In this document: positions 18,126-25,801 of the stretch, in pieces
Layout: each line of letters starts with the position of its first letter
Numbering within the stretch: the first letter of the stretch is position 1
From: an uncultured Desulfobacter sp.
GTDB lineage: Bacteria; Desulfobacterota; Desulfobacteria; Desulfobacterales; Desulfobacteraceae
DNA: 64,000 nt
Direction of reading: 5' to 3'
Assembly: GCF_963666145.1 (NCBI RefSeq)
Contig: NZ_OY762614.1
Span: 1,540,501-1,604,500 of the forward strand
Notes under the pieces: model-generated
Seen by the model: the letters and a program-made list of their open reading frames with translations, nothing else
Databases searched by the model: none
Told to the model about the DNA's origin: nothing
Program-made: the position numbers and the translations under genes

Positions 18126-18671
18126 ATGAAAGAAATTTTGATAAAAACGGTTATGACCCCCTTACATGATTACGTAACACTCAAAGAGACGGACACGATT
18201 TATGATGTATTCCAGGTTTTGGAAAAAAATAAATCCGAAAACCGCCAAGCCCACAGGGATGTTATTGTTGTTGATAACGATGGCAAATTCAAGGGAAAAG
18301 TCACCATGCTGGATATTTTCAGAAGCCTTGAGCCGAACTATAAAAAACTGTTCAAAGATTACAAAGACGGGACGTTGACCAAGGAGTATGTGATTAATGC
18401 CATCCGGGATTTCAACCTTTGGATGGAACCGATTCAAAACCTCTGCGAGCGGGGTGCCGACATCAAAATTTCAGAGATCATGCATGTCCCCAGTGACGTT
18501 GAATACCTCCAGGAGAACGATTCTCTAGAAAAAGCGCTGCATGAATATGTCATGGGCGTTCACCAGCCCCTGATCGTAAAAAACGGCGACACTGTCACGG
18601 GTGTCCTTAGGTTCTGTGATTTATTTGAGGTGATCAGAGAGAGGATGCTCTCTTGTCCGGCTCCCGAATAA
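18126..18671 (+). CDS. CBS-domain pair protein
   Basis: The 181-residue cytoplasmic protein is made of two CBS motifs: residues 5-75 (VMTPLHDYVTLKETDTIYDV, then DVIVVDNDGKFKGKVTMLDI) and about 110-175 (SEIMHVPSDVEYLQENDSL, then PLIVKNGDTVTGVLRFCDLF). A helical insert lies between them. CBS pairs bind adenine nucleotides and act as energy sensors. A strong AGAGGAG site precedes the ATG and a clear terminator follows, so it is a one-gene unit. No enzymatic domain is attached, so the partner is unknown. Confidence 0.88.
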   Translation: MKEILIKTVMTPLHDYVTLKETDTIYDVFQVLEKNKSENRQAHRDVIVVDNDGKFKGKVTMLDIFRSLEPNYKKLFKDYKDGTLTKEYVINAIRDFNLWMEPIQNLCERGADIKISEIMHVPSDVEYLQENDSLEKALHEYVMGVHQPLIVKNGDTVTGVLRFCDLFEVIRERMLSCPAPE

Positions 18672-18690
18672 AGTCCATGGAAAAACAGAA

Positions 18691-18724
18691 AAGTCCACCG
18701 CTATGAAGAGCGGGGGACTTTTTT
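18691..18724 (+). terminator. Rho-independent terminator of the CBS gene
   Basis: The arms AAGTCCACCGCT and AGCGGGGGACTT pair with one mismatch around a six-base loop and are followed by a run of T. The hairpin begins 19 bases after the CBS stop codon. It also separates this gene from the convergent decarboxylase operon. Confidence 0.8.
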
Positions 18725-18767
18725 GATTTCCTGTTAGGCGTTCAAAGAAGGCAAAGAAATGACAGGC

Positions 18768-19886
18768 TCATCCCCCCAAAAGGGTTAAAAAGATACCCGC
18801 CGCAATCACGGTGCCGATAACCCCCGCCACATTGGGTCCCATGGCATACATGAGCAGATAATTTTTCTTGTCCGCTTCCATGCCCACCTTATGCACAACC
18901 CTGGCTGCCATGGGCACGGCCGAAACACCGGCCGCGCCCAACAGCGGATTTATTTTATTTTTGGAAAAAAGGTTCATGAGCTTGGCCAGAAGCACCCCTG
19001 TCATGGTGGAAACCACAAAGGCAAACAGCCCCAGGCAAAACACAAATATCACCTGGGGCCTCAAAAAATTTTCCGCATTCATGGTTGCACCCACCGGCAC
19101 CCCAAGAAAGATGGTAACAATATTCATCAGTTCATTCTGGGCAGCACCATGGAGCCGCTCCACCACGCCGGACTCCCGGAACAGATTACCCAGCATGAAC
19201 ATGGAGATCAACGGTGCCGATGCCGGAACCAATAGGATGACGACAAAGGTTGAGACAATGGGAAACAGGGTTTTTTCAAGTTTGCCCACCTTTCTGCCCT
19301 TGGCCATGCGGATACGTCTTTCGTCCGGAGTCGTCAAAAGCTTCATCACCGGTGGCTGGATGATGGGCACCAGCGCCATGTAGGAATAGGCGGCCACAGC
19401 GCAGACGCCTAACAGGGAAGGGGCCAGTTTGGATGCCAGGAATATGGTGGTGGGCCCGTCCGCCCCGCCGATAATGCCGATAGTTGCCGCGGCTTTCAGG
19501 TCAAATCCAAAGGCCTGGGCCGCAAAAAAGGTAATGTACACCCCGGCCTGGGCACCCGCACCCAGGAAAATCAGCCTGGGATTGGCAATGAGCGGCCCAA
19601 AATCCGTGAGCGCTCCTAATCCTAAAAAAATCACCGGCGGGATAATCTCCCAGTGAATACCATACTCGTAAAATTTCCAGAGCAATCCTTCATGGGGGGT
19701 CATGAGACCTGCCAAAGGTAGATTTACCAGGATGATTCCGAACCCTATGGGCAGCAGCAAAAGGGGTTCGTAGGATTTTGCGACGGCAAGGTAGATCAAG
19801 GACAGCCCAATGATCCACATGACCACAATGCCTGGGGTGACATAAAACAATCCCGTGGTCTGGAACAAGGCATGCAATGCGCTCAT
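18768..19886 (-). CDS. gcdB: Sodium-translocating glutaconyl-CoA decarboxylase beta subunit
   Basis: The 372-residue polytopic protein belongs to the OadB/GcdB/MmdB family: GIIGGADGPTTIFLASKLAP is the family signature around the conserved membrane-embedded Asp used for sodium transport, and NFLRPQVIFVFCLGLFAFV and NPLLGAAGVSAVPMAARVVH are further conserved blocks. It decarboxylates carboxybiotin and couples this to sodium export. Its ATG overlaps the stop of the small subunit gene as ATGA. It is the last gene of the module. Confidence 0.92.
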   Translation of the reverse strand: MSALHALFQTTGLFYVTPGIVVMWIIGLSLIYLAVAKSYEPLLLLPIGFGIILVNLPLAGLMTPHEGLLWKFYEYGIHWEIIPPVIFLGLGALTDFGPLIANPRLIFLGAGAQAGVYITFFAAQAFGFDLKAAATIGIIGGADGPTTIFLASKLAPSLLGVCAVAAYSYMALVPIIQPPVMKLLTTPDERRIRMAKGRKVGKLEKTLFPIVSTFVVILLVPASAPLISMFMLGNLFRESGVVERLHGAAQNELMNIVTIFLGVPVGATMNAENFLRPQVIFVFCLGLFAFVVSTMTGVLLAKLMNLFSKNKINPLLGAAGVSAVPMAARVVHKVGMEADKKNYLLMYAMGPNVAGVIGTVIAAGIFLTLLGG

Positions 19887-20041
19887 TTATCCACTCCCGG
19901 CCCGGCTGTTTCCCCGGCATTTCGTTTTGATTCCAGTGCGGCGACCGCCCTTCCGGTAATCTTAATGGAAAGGTAAAGACAGGCCATACCCAGAAACACG
20001 CCCAAAAGACCGGTGACAAACACCCCTACCCCATCAGCCAT
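19883..20041 (-). CDS. Small membrane subunit of the decarboxylase (OadG/GcdD-like), 52 residues
   Basis: This short gene encodes one TM helix near the N-terminus (VGVFVTGLLGVFLGMACLYL) followed by a short charged tail. That is the layout of the gamma/delta subunits that anchor sodium-pumping decarboxylases in the membrane. It starts three bases after the gcdA stop, with AAAGAGG before its ATG, and its TGA overlaps the gcdB ATG. The position between alpha and beta subunit genes supports the call. It lacks the long Ala/Pro linker of classic OadG, so it is a minimal form. Confidence 0.8.
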   Translation of the reverse strand: MADGVGVFVTGLLGVFLGMACLYLSIKITGRAVAALESKRNAGETAGPGVDK

Positions 20042-20044
20042 GGT

Positions 20045-21802
20045 TTATGCCTCTTTCTTTGCAGCCGAATGATCCCGAATGATTCTGGGCAGGATCATCT
20101 GATGATGGGGACAGATGGATTTGGGGTTCTGGTAAGCTGCGCCGGCAAAGGCCTGCATATAGTGCCGCAGATCGGCAAGCCTGACAACCTCATCCACCAT
20201 GCCGTGTTTTGCGCAATAAAGCGGTGTTGAGGTATCCTTGTATTTTTGTGCCAGGGCGTTCATCTTCTCCACCACGGGTTCAAGATCCCGGCCCGCGTCC
20301 TTTTCCTTGACAAGCCGTCTGGCGTAATTGGCCACTGCCGCCGTCTCGCCGTGCATCACACAGATTTCCGTGGCGCAGGTACCCAGGGTAAAGGCATTGT
20401 TCCTATTGGCCTGGGGCCCGCCCATGACATAATGGGCAGCGGCCGTTCCCTTGCGTAAAATGGCAAGCATCATGGGAAGCCCTGACTGCTGGATGGAGTA
20501 GACCAGGGACTGGCCCAGGCCCAAAAGTTCTGCTTTTTCGGCAACATCACCCACATCAATGCCCGAGGTGTCCTGGAACCAGATCACAGGGATTCTGTCC
20601 CTGCCGCACAGGGTCACAAACTCGTTCATCTTCAGCAGCCCCTGGCGATACAGCTTTCCCCCCATGCCCGGATAATCGGCGTATTCGGGGTAGCCCTTGC
20701 CAAGATAGCCCTGGCGGTTTCCGATGCAGGCCACAAGCAATCCATCCACCCGGCACAGTCCTGTGTAGACTTCAGGGCCGTAATCGGGGCGAAATTCCAT
20801 GTGCTCGGAACCGTCCACAAGCCTTGCCAGGATATCGTCAAAATCATATACGGTTTTGGAGGCGATGGGAAGCAGCCGCATGATCTCTTCGGCCTCAAAA
20901 ATCGGTGATTTAGGCGCGGTCACTCGGAAGAATTCAGGATCATAGGCCGGCAGCTTTTTCATATAATCCCTGACGCCGTCCAGCACCTCTTTTTCCTCTT
21001 TGTAAACAAAGCGAAAAAACCCGGTGTGATCATAATGAGTGGCCACGGAACCGGGGGGCTTTTCCCGGTGTTCTTTGGCTTTTTCGACCAGGGCTTCGGC
21101 CATATCCACAGTAAACCCGCCCTGAGGCGCCATGCCGCTGACAATGCCTGCCCCGCCCACGGCCATATTGCACTGTTCATGGGCAAACAGCACTGCAGGG
21201 CTGATGGACTGGTAGCCGCCGCCGGCGGGGTTGGTGCCGTAGATGGCTGCCAACACTGGGATGCCCTCCTGGGCAAGTTCCGCATGCCTGAAAAACGGCG
21301 TGCCGGAACCCCTTCGGTTGGCATAAAATTTTTCCTGTTCGGTGAGCTTTGCCCCGCTGCAGTTGACCAGCCAGACCAGCGGAATATTGAGCCGCTCTGC
21401 AAGGTCCGTGACCCGCAAAATATTTTCGGACTGGCCGGCCAGCCAGGCACCGGCCATGACTTTATTGTCAAAACCGATCACAACGGCCCATTTGCCTGCA
21501 ATTTTTCCAAGGCCGTCAATGACATTGGTCGTTCCCTCAACATTATCCGCCGGATTATAGAGCGTATGAAGCGGGGTCCAGGTGCCCGGATCCACAATGT
21601 ATTCCAGACGCTGCCATACGGTCATCTGGCCGCGCTGGTTAATCTTCTCTTCGGGAAGACCGAGGTGTTTAACCGCGTCAACGGCGGCCAAAATCTTTTT
21701 TTCCGCCGCCTGCACCTGTTCGTAATTACTCTGGGTACGTTTTATTGTCCCCGTCTTAAGTGCTTTGCCGAAAGGCGCCATGTTTTCAAAATAGGATTTC
21801 AT
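20045..21802 (-). CDS. gcdA: Glutaconyl-CoA decarboxylase carboxyltransferase (alpha) subunit
   Basis: The 585-residue protein is a tandem crotonase-fold carboxyltransferase with the N- and C-terminal halves fused, the length usual for GcdA. Visible blocks are NVIDGLGKIAGKWAVVIGFD, WLVNCSGAKLTEQEKFYANR, YGTNPAGGGYQSISPAVLF, GNRQGYLGKGYPEYA, IPVIWFQDTSGIDVGDVAEK and TAAAHYVMGGPQANRNNAFT. It moves the carboxyl group of glutaconyl-CoA to biotin on GcdC, giving crotonyl-CoA. The family also contains acyl-CoA carboxylase beta subunits, but the overall length plus the adjacent glutaryl-CoA dehydrogenase favour GcdA. AAAGGA precedes the ATG. Confidence 0.9.
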   Translation of the reverse strand: MKSYFENMAPFGKALKTGTIKRTQSNYEQVQAAEKKILAAVDAVKHLGLPEEKINQRGQMTVWQRLEYIVDPGTWTPLHTLYNPADNVEGTTNVIDGLGKIAGKWAVVIGFDNKVMAGAWLAGQSENILRVTDLAERLNIPLVWLVNCSGAKLTEQEKFYANRRGSGTPFFRHAELAQEGIPVLAAIYGTNPAGGGYQSISPAVLFAHEQCNMAVGGAGIVSGMAPQGGFTVDMAEALVEKAKEHREKPPGSVATHYDHTGFFRFVYKEEKEVLDGVRDYMKKLPAYDPEFFRVTAPKSPIFEAEEIMRLLPIASKTVYDFDDILARLVDGSEHMEFRPDYGPEVYTGLCRVDGLLVACIGNRQGYLGKGYPEYADYPGMGGKLYRQGLLKMNEFVTLCGRDRIPVIWFQDTSGIDVGDVAEKAELLGLGQSLVYSIQQSGLPMMLAILRKGTAAAHYVMGGPQANRNNAFTLGTCATEICVMHGETAAVANYARRLVKEKDAGRDLEPVVEKMNALAQKYKDTSTPLYCAKHGMVDEVVRLADLRHYMQAFAGAAYQNPKSICPHHQMILPRIIRDHSAAKKEA

Positions 21803-21819
21803 TTGTTTTTCCTTTGGTC

Positions 21820-22035
21820 CTATTCAATAATGGCTAACAAATCGTCCTCTTCCACCGCATCCCCCTCCTTGACGACGATCTTTGAGACGGTGCCGGAACA
21901 AGGTGCAAAGATGGGGGTTTCCATTTTCATGGCTTCGATCACCAGAATTTCGTCATCCTCTTCTATCTGCGTACCCGGTTCGACGCTTAAGCTGACAATT
22001 TTTCCTGACAGGGGGGCCAATACGTCTTCAGACAT
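21820..22035 (-). CDS. gcdC: Biotin carrier subunit of glutaconyl-CoA decarboxylase
   Basis: This 71-residue protein is a bare biotinyl domain with the EAMKM attachment motif; Lys37 is the biotinylated residue. Usual GcdC proteins have a long flexible Ala/Pro-rich N-terminus, which is absent here, so the carrier is minimal and probably soluble. AAGGAG stands before the ATG. It lies between the tRNA-Ser and gcdA (17 bases). Short stand-alone carriers of this kind are also seen with methylmalonyl-CoA decarboxylases and acyl-CoA carboxylases. Confidence 0.88.
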   Translation of the reverse strand: MSEDVLAPLSGKIVSLSVEPGTQIEEDDEILVIEAMKMETPIFAPCSGTVSKIVVKEGDAVEEDDLLAIIE

Positions 22036-22063
22036 GCGTATCTCCTTATTATTTAATTTATGC

Positions 22064-22156
22064 TGGCGGAGAGGGTGGGATTCGAACCCACGATCCCGGT
22101 GTTACCGGGATACTGCTTTTCGAGAGCAGGGCCTTCAGCCGCTCGGCCACCTCTCC
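22064..22156 (-). tRNA. tRNA-Ser (anticodon CGA)
   Basis: The acceptor arms GGAGAGG and CCTCTCC pair perfectly with G as discriminator and CCA encoded. The anticodon stem CTGCT/AGCAG encloses CTCGAAA, giving anticodon CGA (reads UCG). A long variable arm with a TCCCGGT/ACCGGGA-type stem, a T-arm GTGGGTTCGAATCCCAC and length 93 are class II serine features. It lies between gdh (38 bases) and gcdC (28 bases) on the same strand. Confidence 0.96.
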
Positions 22157-22194
22157 GGATATTCCGGTTATGCATTTACAGACGACTTGAAACG

Positions 22195-23358
22195 CTATCT
22201 GTTCGCTTTTCTGATACCCAATTGATCCAGGGCAATAATCCATTTGCAGATGTTGGCGGACCCCTCCACCATGGCGTAGGTAGGCGCATCCCGGTAATAG
22301 CGGGCCACCGGATATTCGGTTGAATAGCCGTAGGCACCCAGGATTCTCATGGCGTAGTTGGCGCATTTATACGCCACTTCGCCGGCCATGTATTTGGCCA
22401 TGGCCACATCCATGCCGTTGTTCAGCCGGCCCTGGTCCTTGGCCCAGGCCGCTTTATAAACCAGCAGCCGGGTGGCTTCGATTTCCGTGGCCATCTGGGC
22501 GATCATGTCCTGGTTCATCTGGAATTCGCCGATCTTTTTGCCGAACTGCTTTCTCTGATTGCAGTATTTGACGGCTTCGTCCAGGCAGGCCTGGGCCAGG
22601 CCCACGCCGCCGGCAGCGGCGGAGAGTCGGGTCTGGTTCAACGATGAAAATACAATTTTAGCACCGTCGCCAGGTTTGCCAAGGATATTTTCTTTGGGCA
22701 CCTTCACATTATCCAAAAATAATTCCCCTGTGGGAGAAGAGTGGGACCCCAGTTTATCCAACGAAGAGGTGGTGATGCCGGCAAAATTTTTAGGTTCGAT
22801 CACAAAGGCGGACAGCCCCTTGGAACCGGCAGCTTTATCCGTATAGGCATAGTAGAGCAGACAGTCAGCCACATCGGCATTGGAGATCCATGTTTTGCTG
22901 CCGTTGAGCAGCCAGTGGTCGCCTTTGTCTTCGGCGGTGGAGGCAATGTTCATGACATCGGAACCGGCATCCGGCTCAGTGATGCCGAATCCGCCGATGT
23001 ATTCGGCAGTGCAAAGCTTTTCCACATATTTTTTGCGGAGTTCTTCACTGCCGTATTTATAAATGGTGTATCCGCAGCCCAGGACCTGCATATTCACCTG
23101 GACCCGCAAAGAAGACGAGGCCTTGGCCAGTTCCTCGGTCACGATCATGGCAACCAGAAAACCCAAATTTTCACCACCGTATTCTTCGGGAATGACGGTG
23201 CCGAAATATCCCATATCACCCAGAGGCCGCATCACCTCTTTAATGGGCAGGTAGTGCTCCGCATCCCACTGATCTGCATAGGGAACGATCTCTTTTTGGG
23301 CAAATTTTCGCAGCTCCTTTTGGAGCATTTGCAGTTCTTTGCTTAATTCAAAATCCAT
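22195..23358 (-). CDS. Glutaryl-CoA dehydrogenase, probably non-decarboxylating
   Basis: The 387-residue acyl-CoA dehydrogenase has the FAD-binding GGFGITEPDAGSDV block, WISNADVADCLLYYAY, and the catalytic Glu at about residue 365 (AMVEGSANICKWI). It resembles, from memory, the Desulfococcus multivorans enzyme that oxidises glutaryl-CoA to glutaconyl-CoA without decarboxylating it, and the downstream genes encode exactly the decarboxylase such an enzyme needs. Classic decarboxylating enzymes do not have this neighbour. It acts in anaerobic breakdown of benzoate, lysine or glutarate. GGGAG precedes the ATG. Electron acceptor is presumably ETF. Family is certain; the non-decarboxylating property rests on context and remembered similarity. 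Confidence 0.88.
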   Translation of the reverse strand: MDFELSKELQMLQKELRKFAQKEIVPYADQWDAEHYLPIKEVMRPLGDMGYFGTVIPEEYGGENLGFLVAMIVTEELAKASSSLRVQVNMQVLGCGYTIYKYGSEELRKKYVEKLCTAEYIGGFGITEPDAGSDVMNIASTAEDKGDHWLLNGSKTWISNADVADCLLYYAYTDKAAGSKGLSAFVIEPKNFAGITTSSLDKLGSHSSPTGELFLDNVKVPKENILGKPGDGAKIVFSSLNQTRLSAAAGGVGLAQACLDEAVKYCNQRKQFGKKIGEFQMNQDMIAQMATEIEATRLLVYKAAWAKDQGRLNNGMDVAMAKYMAGEVAYKCANYAMRILGAYGYSTEYPVARYYRDAPTYAMVEGSANICKWIIALDQLGIRKANR

Positions 23359-23572
23359 TTTCTTCTCCCTGGCCTGTATTGAGGCTTATTAATGCTTTTC
23401 CATGTAGATAGCACTAACGTAAAATAAAAACCCGGTCAAGATAAATCTGATTAAATATTTGATCAAAAAACAATCATACGCCTCCAACACTTAATTATAT
23501 CTATCTTAATTTAAATAAAATATATAAGATCATCGTTGCTCTGAAATAATGAAAACCATATCGATTATAGAT

Positions 23573-23614
23573 ATTATTATTATTATTATTATTATCATTG
23601 TTGTTGTTGTTGTT
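23573..23614. repeat. Triplet microsatellite (ATT)7 followed by (GTT)5
   Basis: Seven ATT triplets are followed by ATC ATT and then five GTT triplets. This lies in the 764-base gap upstream of gdh, about 215 bases before its start. The part between gdh and the repeat is AT-rich without a coding frame. Such tracts can change length by slippage. Confidence 0.85.
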
Positions 23615-23662
23615 ATAATGACAACGATGATATTCTGATACTAAAAAAATCTACGAAAACGG

Positions 23663-24017
23663 CTCTATACCCTGCCGGGCGGCAGCCAGGAACCCGACGA
23701 AAGCATTATATCAGCGCTGATCAGAGAATGCCACGAAGAGATCGCCGCCTCTGTTGTACCGGGTCAATTGCACTACATCAGTGAGTATATGAAAACATCC
23801 CGCAAATGCGACTAACGCCCGGTTCCCATCAGACTGAGGCGCTGTGTTTATCCTCTGAACAGCTCAAAAACGCAGCGTGCACTCCCGACAACCTATCCTT
23901 ATGCTTGGCACCACACACCTGTGGCCCATTTATCCATTCAGATGGTATGATTTGCCAATAGACTATTTATCTGTCAACAACTATGAAGAAATTATGGAAC
24001 CACTTGAGTTGACTTGA
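23663..24017 (+). pseudogene. Remnant of a Nudix hydrolase gene
   Basis: The frame from 23663 reads LYTLPGGSQEPDESIISALI then RECHEEIAAS, a complete Nudix box (GG, five residues, E, seven residues, RE, EE). It lacks a start codon (a stop lies seven codons before) and ends at 23815. Two further frames downstream carry plausible continuation: PGSHQTEALCL from about 23817, then DLPIDYLSVNNYEEI up to 24017. At least two frame changes and a missing N-terminus make this a dead gene. Confidence 0.65.
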
Positions 24018-24122
24018 AATTTTTCCATTGGTCATATTATACGAATTTCTAAGATGATAGTTTGTTTGCCCAAATTGCAAGATTTTATTGTTTAACAACA
24101 CGAACGAATTCAAAGGGGAAAT

Positions 24123-24985
24123 ATGATAAAAAATAAAAAAATATTTTTGTTATACTTATTACTAATGCAGGGGATAGTATTATGTAGTTCTCCTGTCAAA
24201 GCATCGTCTTACTATATTTATGATTATTATGACACCTGGAGCAGTACCTGGTCCGATGCCAACAAATCATCTTCAAACAGTGACGATAATTATTTGTGCT
24301 GGGCGGCGGCAGCCTCAAATATCTTATACTGGAGCGGCCGGGGGAATGTCGAGGGTGCAATCTTTGACAGCAGCCAGGACATCTTTGACTATTTCCAGTA
24401 CTACTGGTCGGATGAGGGCGGAAACCCACGCTATGCATACTACTGGTGGTTTACCGGAACAAACTTGACAGATGGTATTGACGGATGGGCCCAGGTTGAA
24501 ATAAACGGAGGCGGCGGTTTCTGGGACCTCTCAAGCTTTAATGCGTATTATTGGTCAAGCTATTATTACAATTCATCCACTGCCTTATCGGCCCTGTCAT
24601 ACTTTTGGGAAATGGATACGGAGTAACCCTGAGCCTAACAGGATCAACCGGACATGCCATAACCTGTTGGGGGTATGAAACAGATGACGCCAGCAGAGAT
24701 ATCATCGGCATCTATATCACAGATTCCGATGACGGAGAGGAAGCTCTGCTCTACTATAATCTAATCTTTTCTTCAGATTCACCAGATTCAGGAGCATGGT
24801 ATCTCGACGGTTACGGTGACAGCAGTTACTCTATATGCGAAATTTTAGGCCTTGGAATACGCGCAGCCACCACAGCCGCATCTGCCGCCCCTGTACCTTT
24901 ACCCTGCTCTATGCTTCTGTTTGGGGCGGGCCTCGGATTATTAGGAATTCTAAGAAAAAAAAGTAATAATTTATCTAAAGCCTGA
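24123..24985 (+). pseudogene. IdeS/papain-like cysteine peptidase with PEP-CTERM anchor, frameshifted
   Basis: The first frame (24123-24626) gives a signal peptide (about residues 1-27) and DNYLCWAAAASNILYW, which looks like the catalytic Cys region of IdeS-type peptidases. The reading then passes to an overlapping frame (to 24985) with STGHAITCWGYE, the matching His region, and a C-terminal VPLPCSMLLFGAGLGLLG plus RKK tail, a PEP-CTERM-type sorting signal. The switch is at about 24600-24602; one base is missing for continuity. If intact, the product would be about 287 residues, exported and processed by an exosortase. A GGGG ribosome site precedes the ATG. Sequencing error cannot be excluded. 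No exosortase gene is in the window. Confidence 0.68.
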
Positions 24986-25114
24986 AATATGACCGCTATG
25001 AGATACGGACATTAACGTCAAAAGTGAGCTAATATTCTTTTGAAGGCGAGCTGAGCATAAAGGTTTCCGGCCGCCGCCTGGATGTCCGTATCGACTTAAA
25101 AACTTGAAGACCAT

Positions 25115-25801
25115 TCAGAAAATGGAAACGGAAAATCGATATCCTGTTCCGTAAACCGATTCAATGGGTTTTGCATCGGGAATATGGACGGCTATTTTCT
25201 TACGCAGGTTTTTAATATGGCTGTCAATGGTCCTGTCGTACCCGTCGTGTTCGTATCCCAGGACCTTTTTCACCAACCGGGATCGAGAAAATACCTGGCC
25301 CGGCTTTTCCAGGAGCATTTTAAGGATATCGAACTCAGTCGGGGTGAGGCCAAGGGGCCGGTCTGAAACAAAGGCCTGCCTTGCAGAAAAGTTAAAAGAA
25401 AGGGGCCTTTTCTCAGCGTTGTGATCGCAAACTCATTCCGGGTCCGGCGCAGCACTGTCTGCACCCTGGCCACCACCTCCTTTGGACTGAAGGGTTTGCA
25501 GATGTAGTCATCCGCGCCCCCGGCTAAACCGTCAAGGATATCCTCCTCTTCTACACGGGCCGTAAGCATAATAATAGGGACATTGGAAAATGAACGGATT
25601 TTCCGGCACAAGGTCTTACCGTCTACCCCGGGTAGCATGAGGTCCAGAAGAATCAGGTCAGGGGCGCGTGTCTCAAGGAAGGCAAGAACCTCGTCCCCTC
25701 GTCCCATGGGAATGGGCGTCATGTTGGCGGCCCTAAAATAATCGACCAGAAGCGCTCTTATTCTTTCCTCGTCTTCAACAATCAGAATATTTTTTGCTCA
25801 T
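25115..25801 (-). pseudogene. OmpR-family response regulator with two frameshifts
   Basis: Three frames together give one normal regulator of about 228 residues. The ATG at 25801 overlaps the kinase stop; removing one base from the A6 run at 25790-25795 gives MSKNILIVEDEERIRALLVD. The middle frame (25722 ORF start) carries the receiver with the phospho-Asp in LILLDLMLPGVDG and Lys in DDYICKPF. A second break at a C4 run (25402-25405) leads to PLSFNFSARQAFVSDRPLG then LTPTEFDILKMLLEKPGQVF, the winged-helix output domain, ending SVYGTGYRFSVSIF. Both breaks are single-base changes in homopolymers, so either the gene is decaying or the sequence has errors. Its partner kinase is intact. Confidence 0.75.

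Noticed and set aside
21026..22225. 399-codon plus-strand open frame across gcdA, gcdC and the tRNA
   Set aside because: It is antisense to three confident genes, and its translation is low-complexity His/Gly/Pro-rich, typical of a reverse-frame shadow.
23573..23614. Triplet tract as a CRISPR-like array
   Set aside because: The units are simple three-base repeats without spacers.
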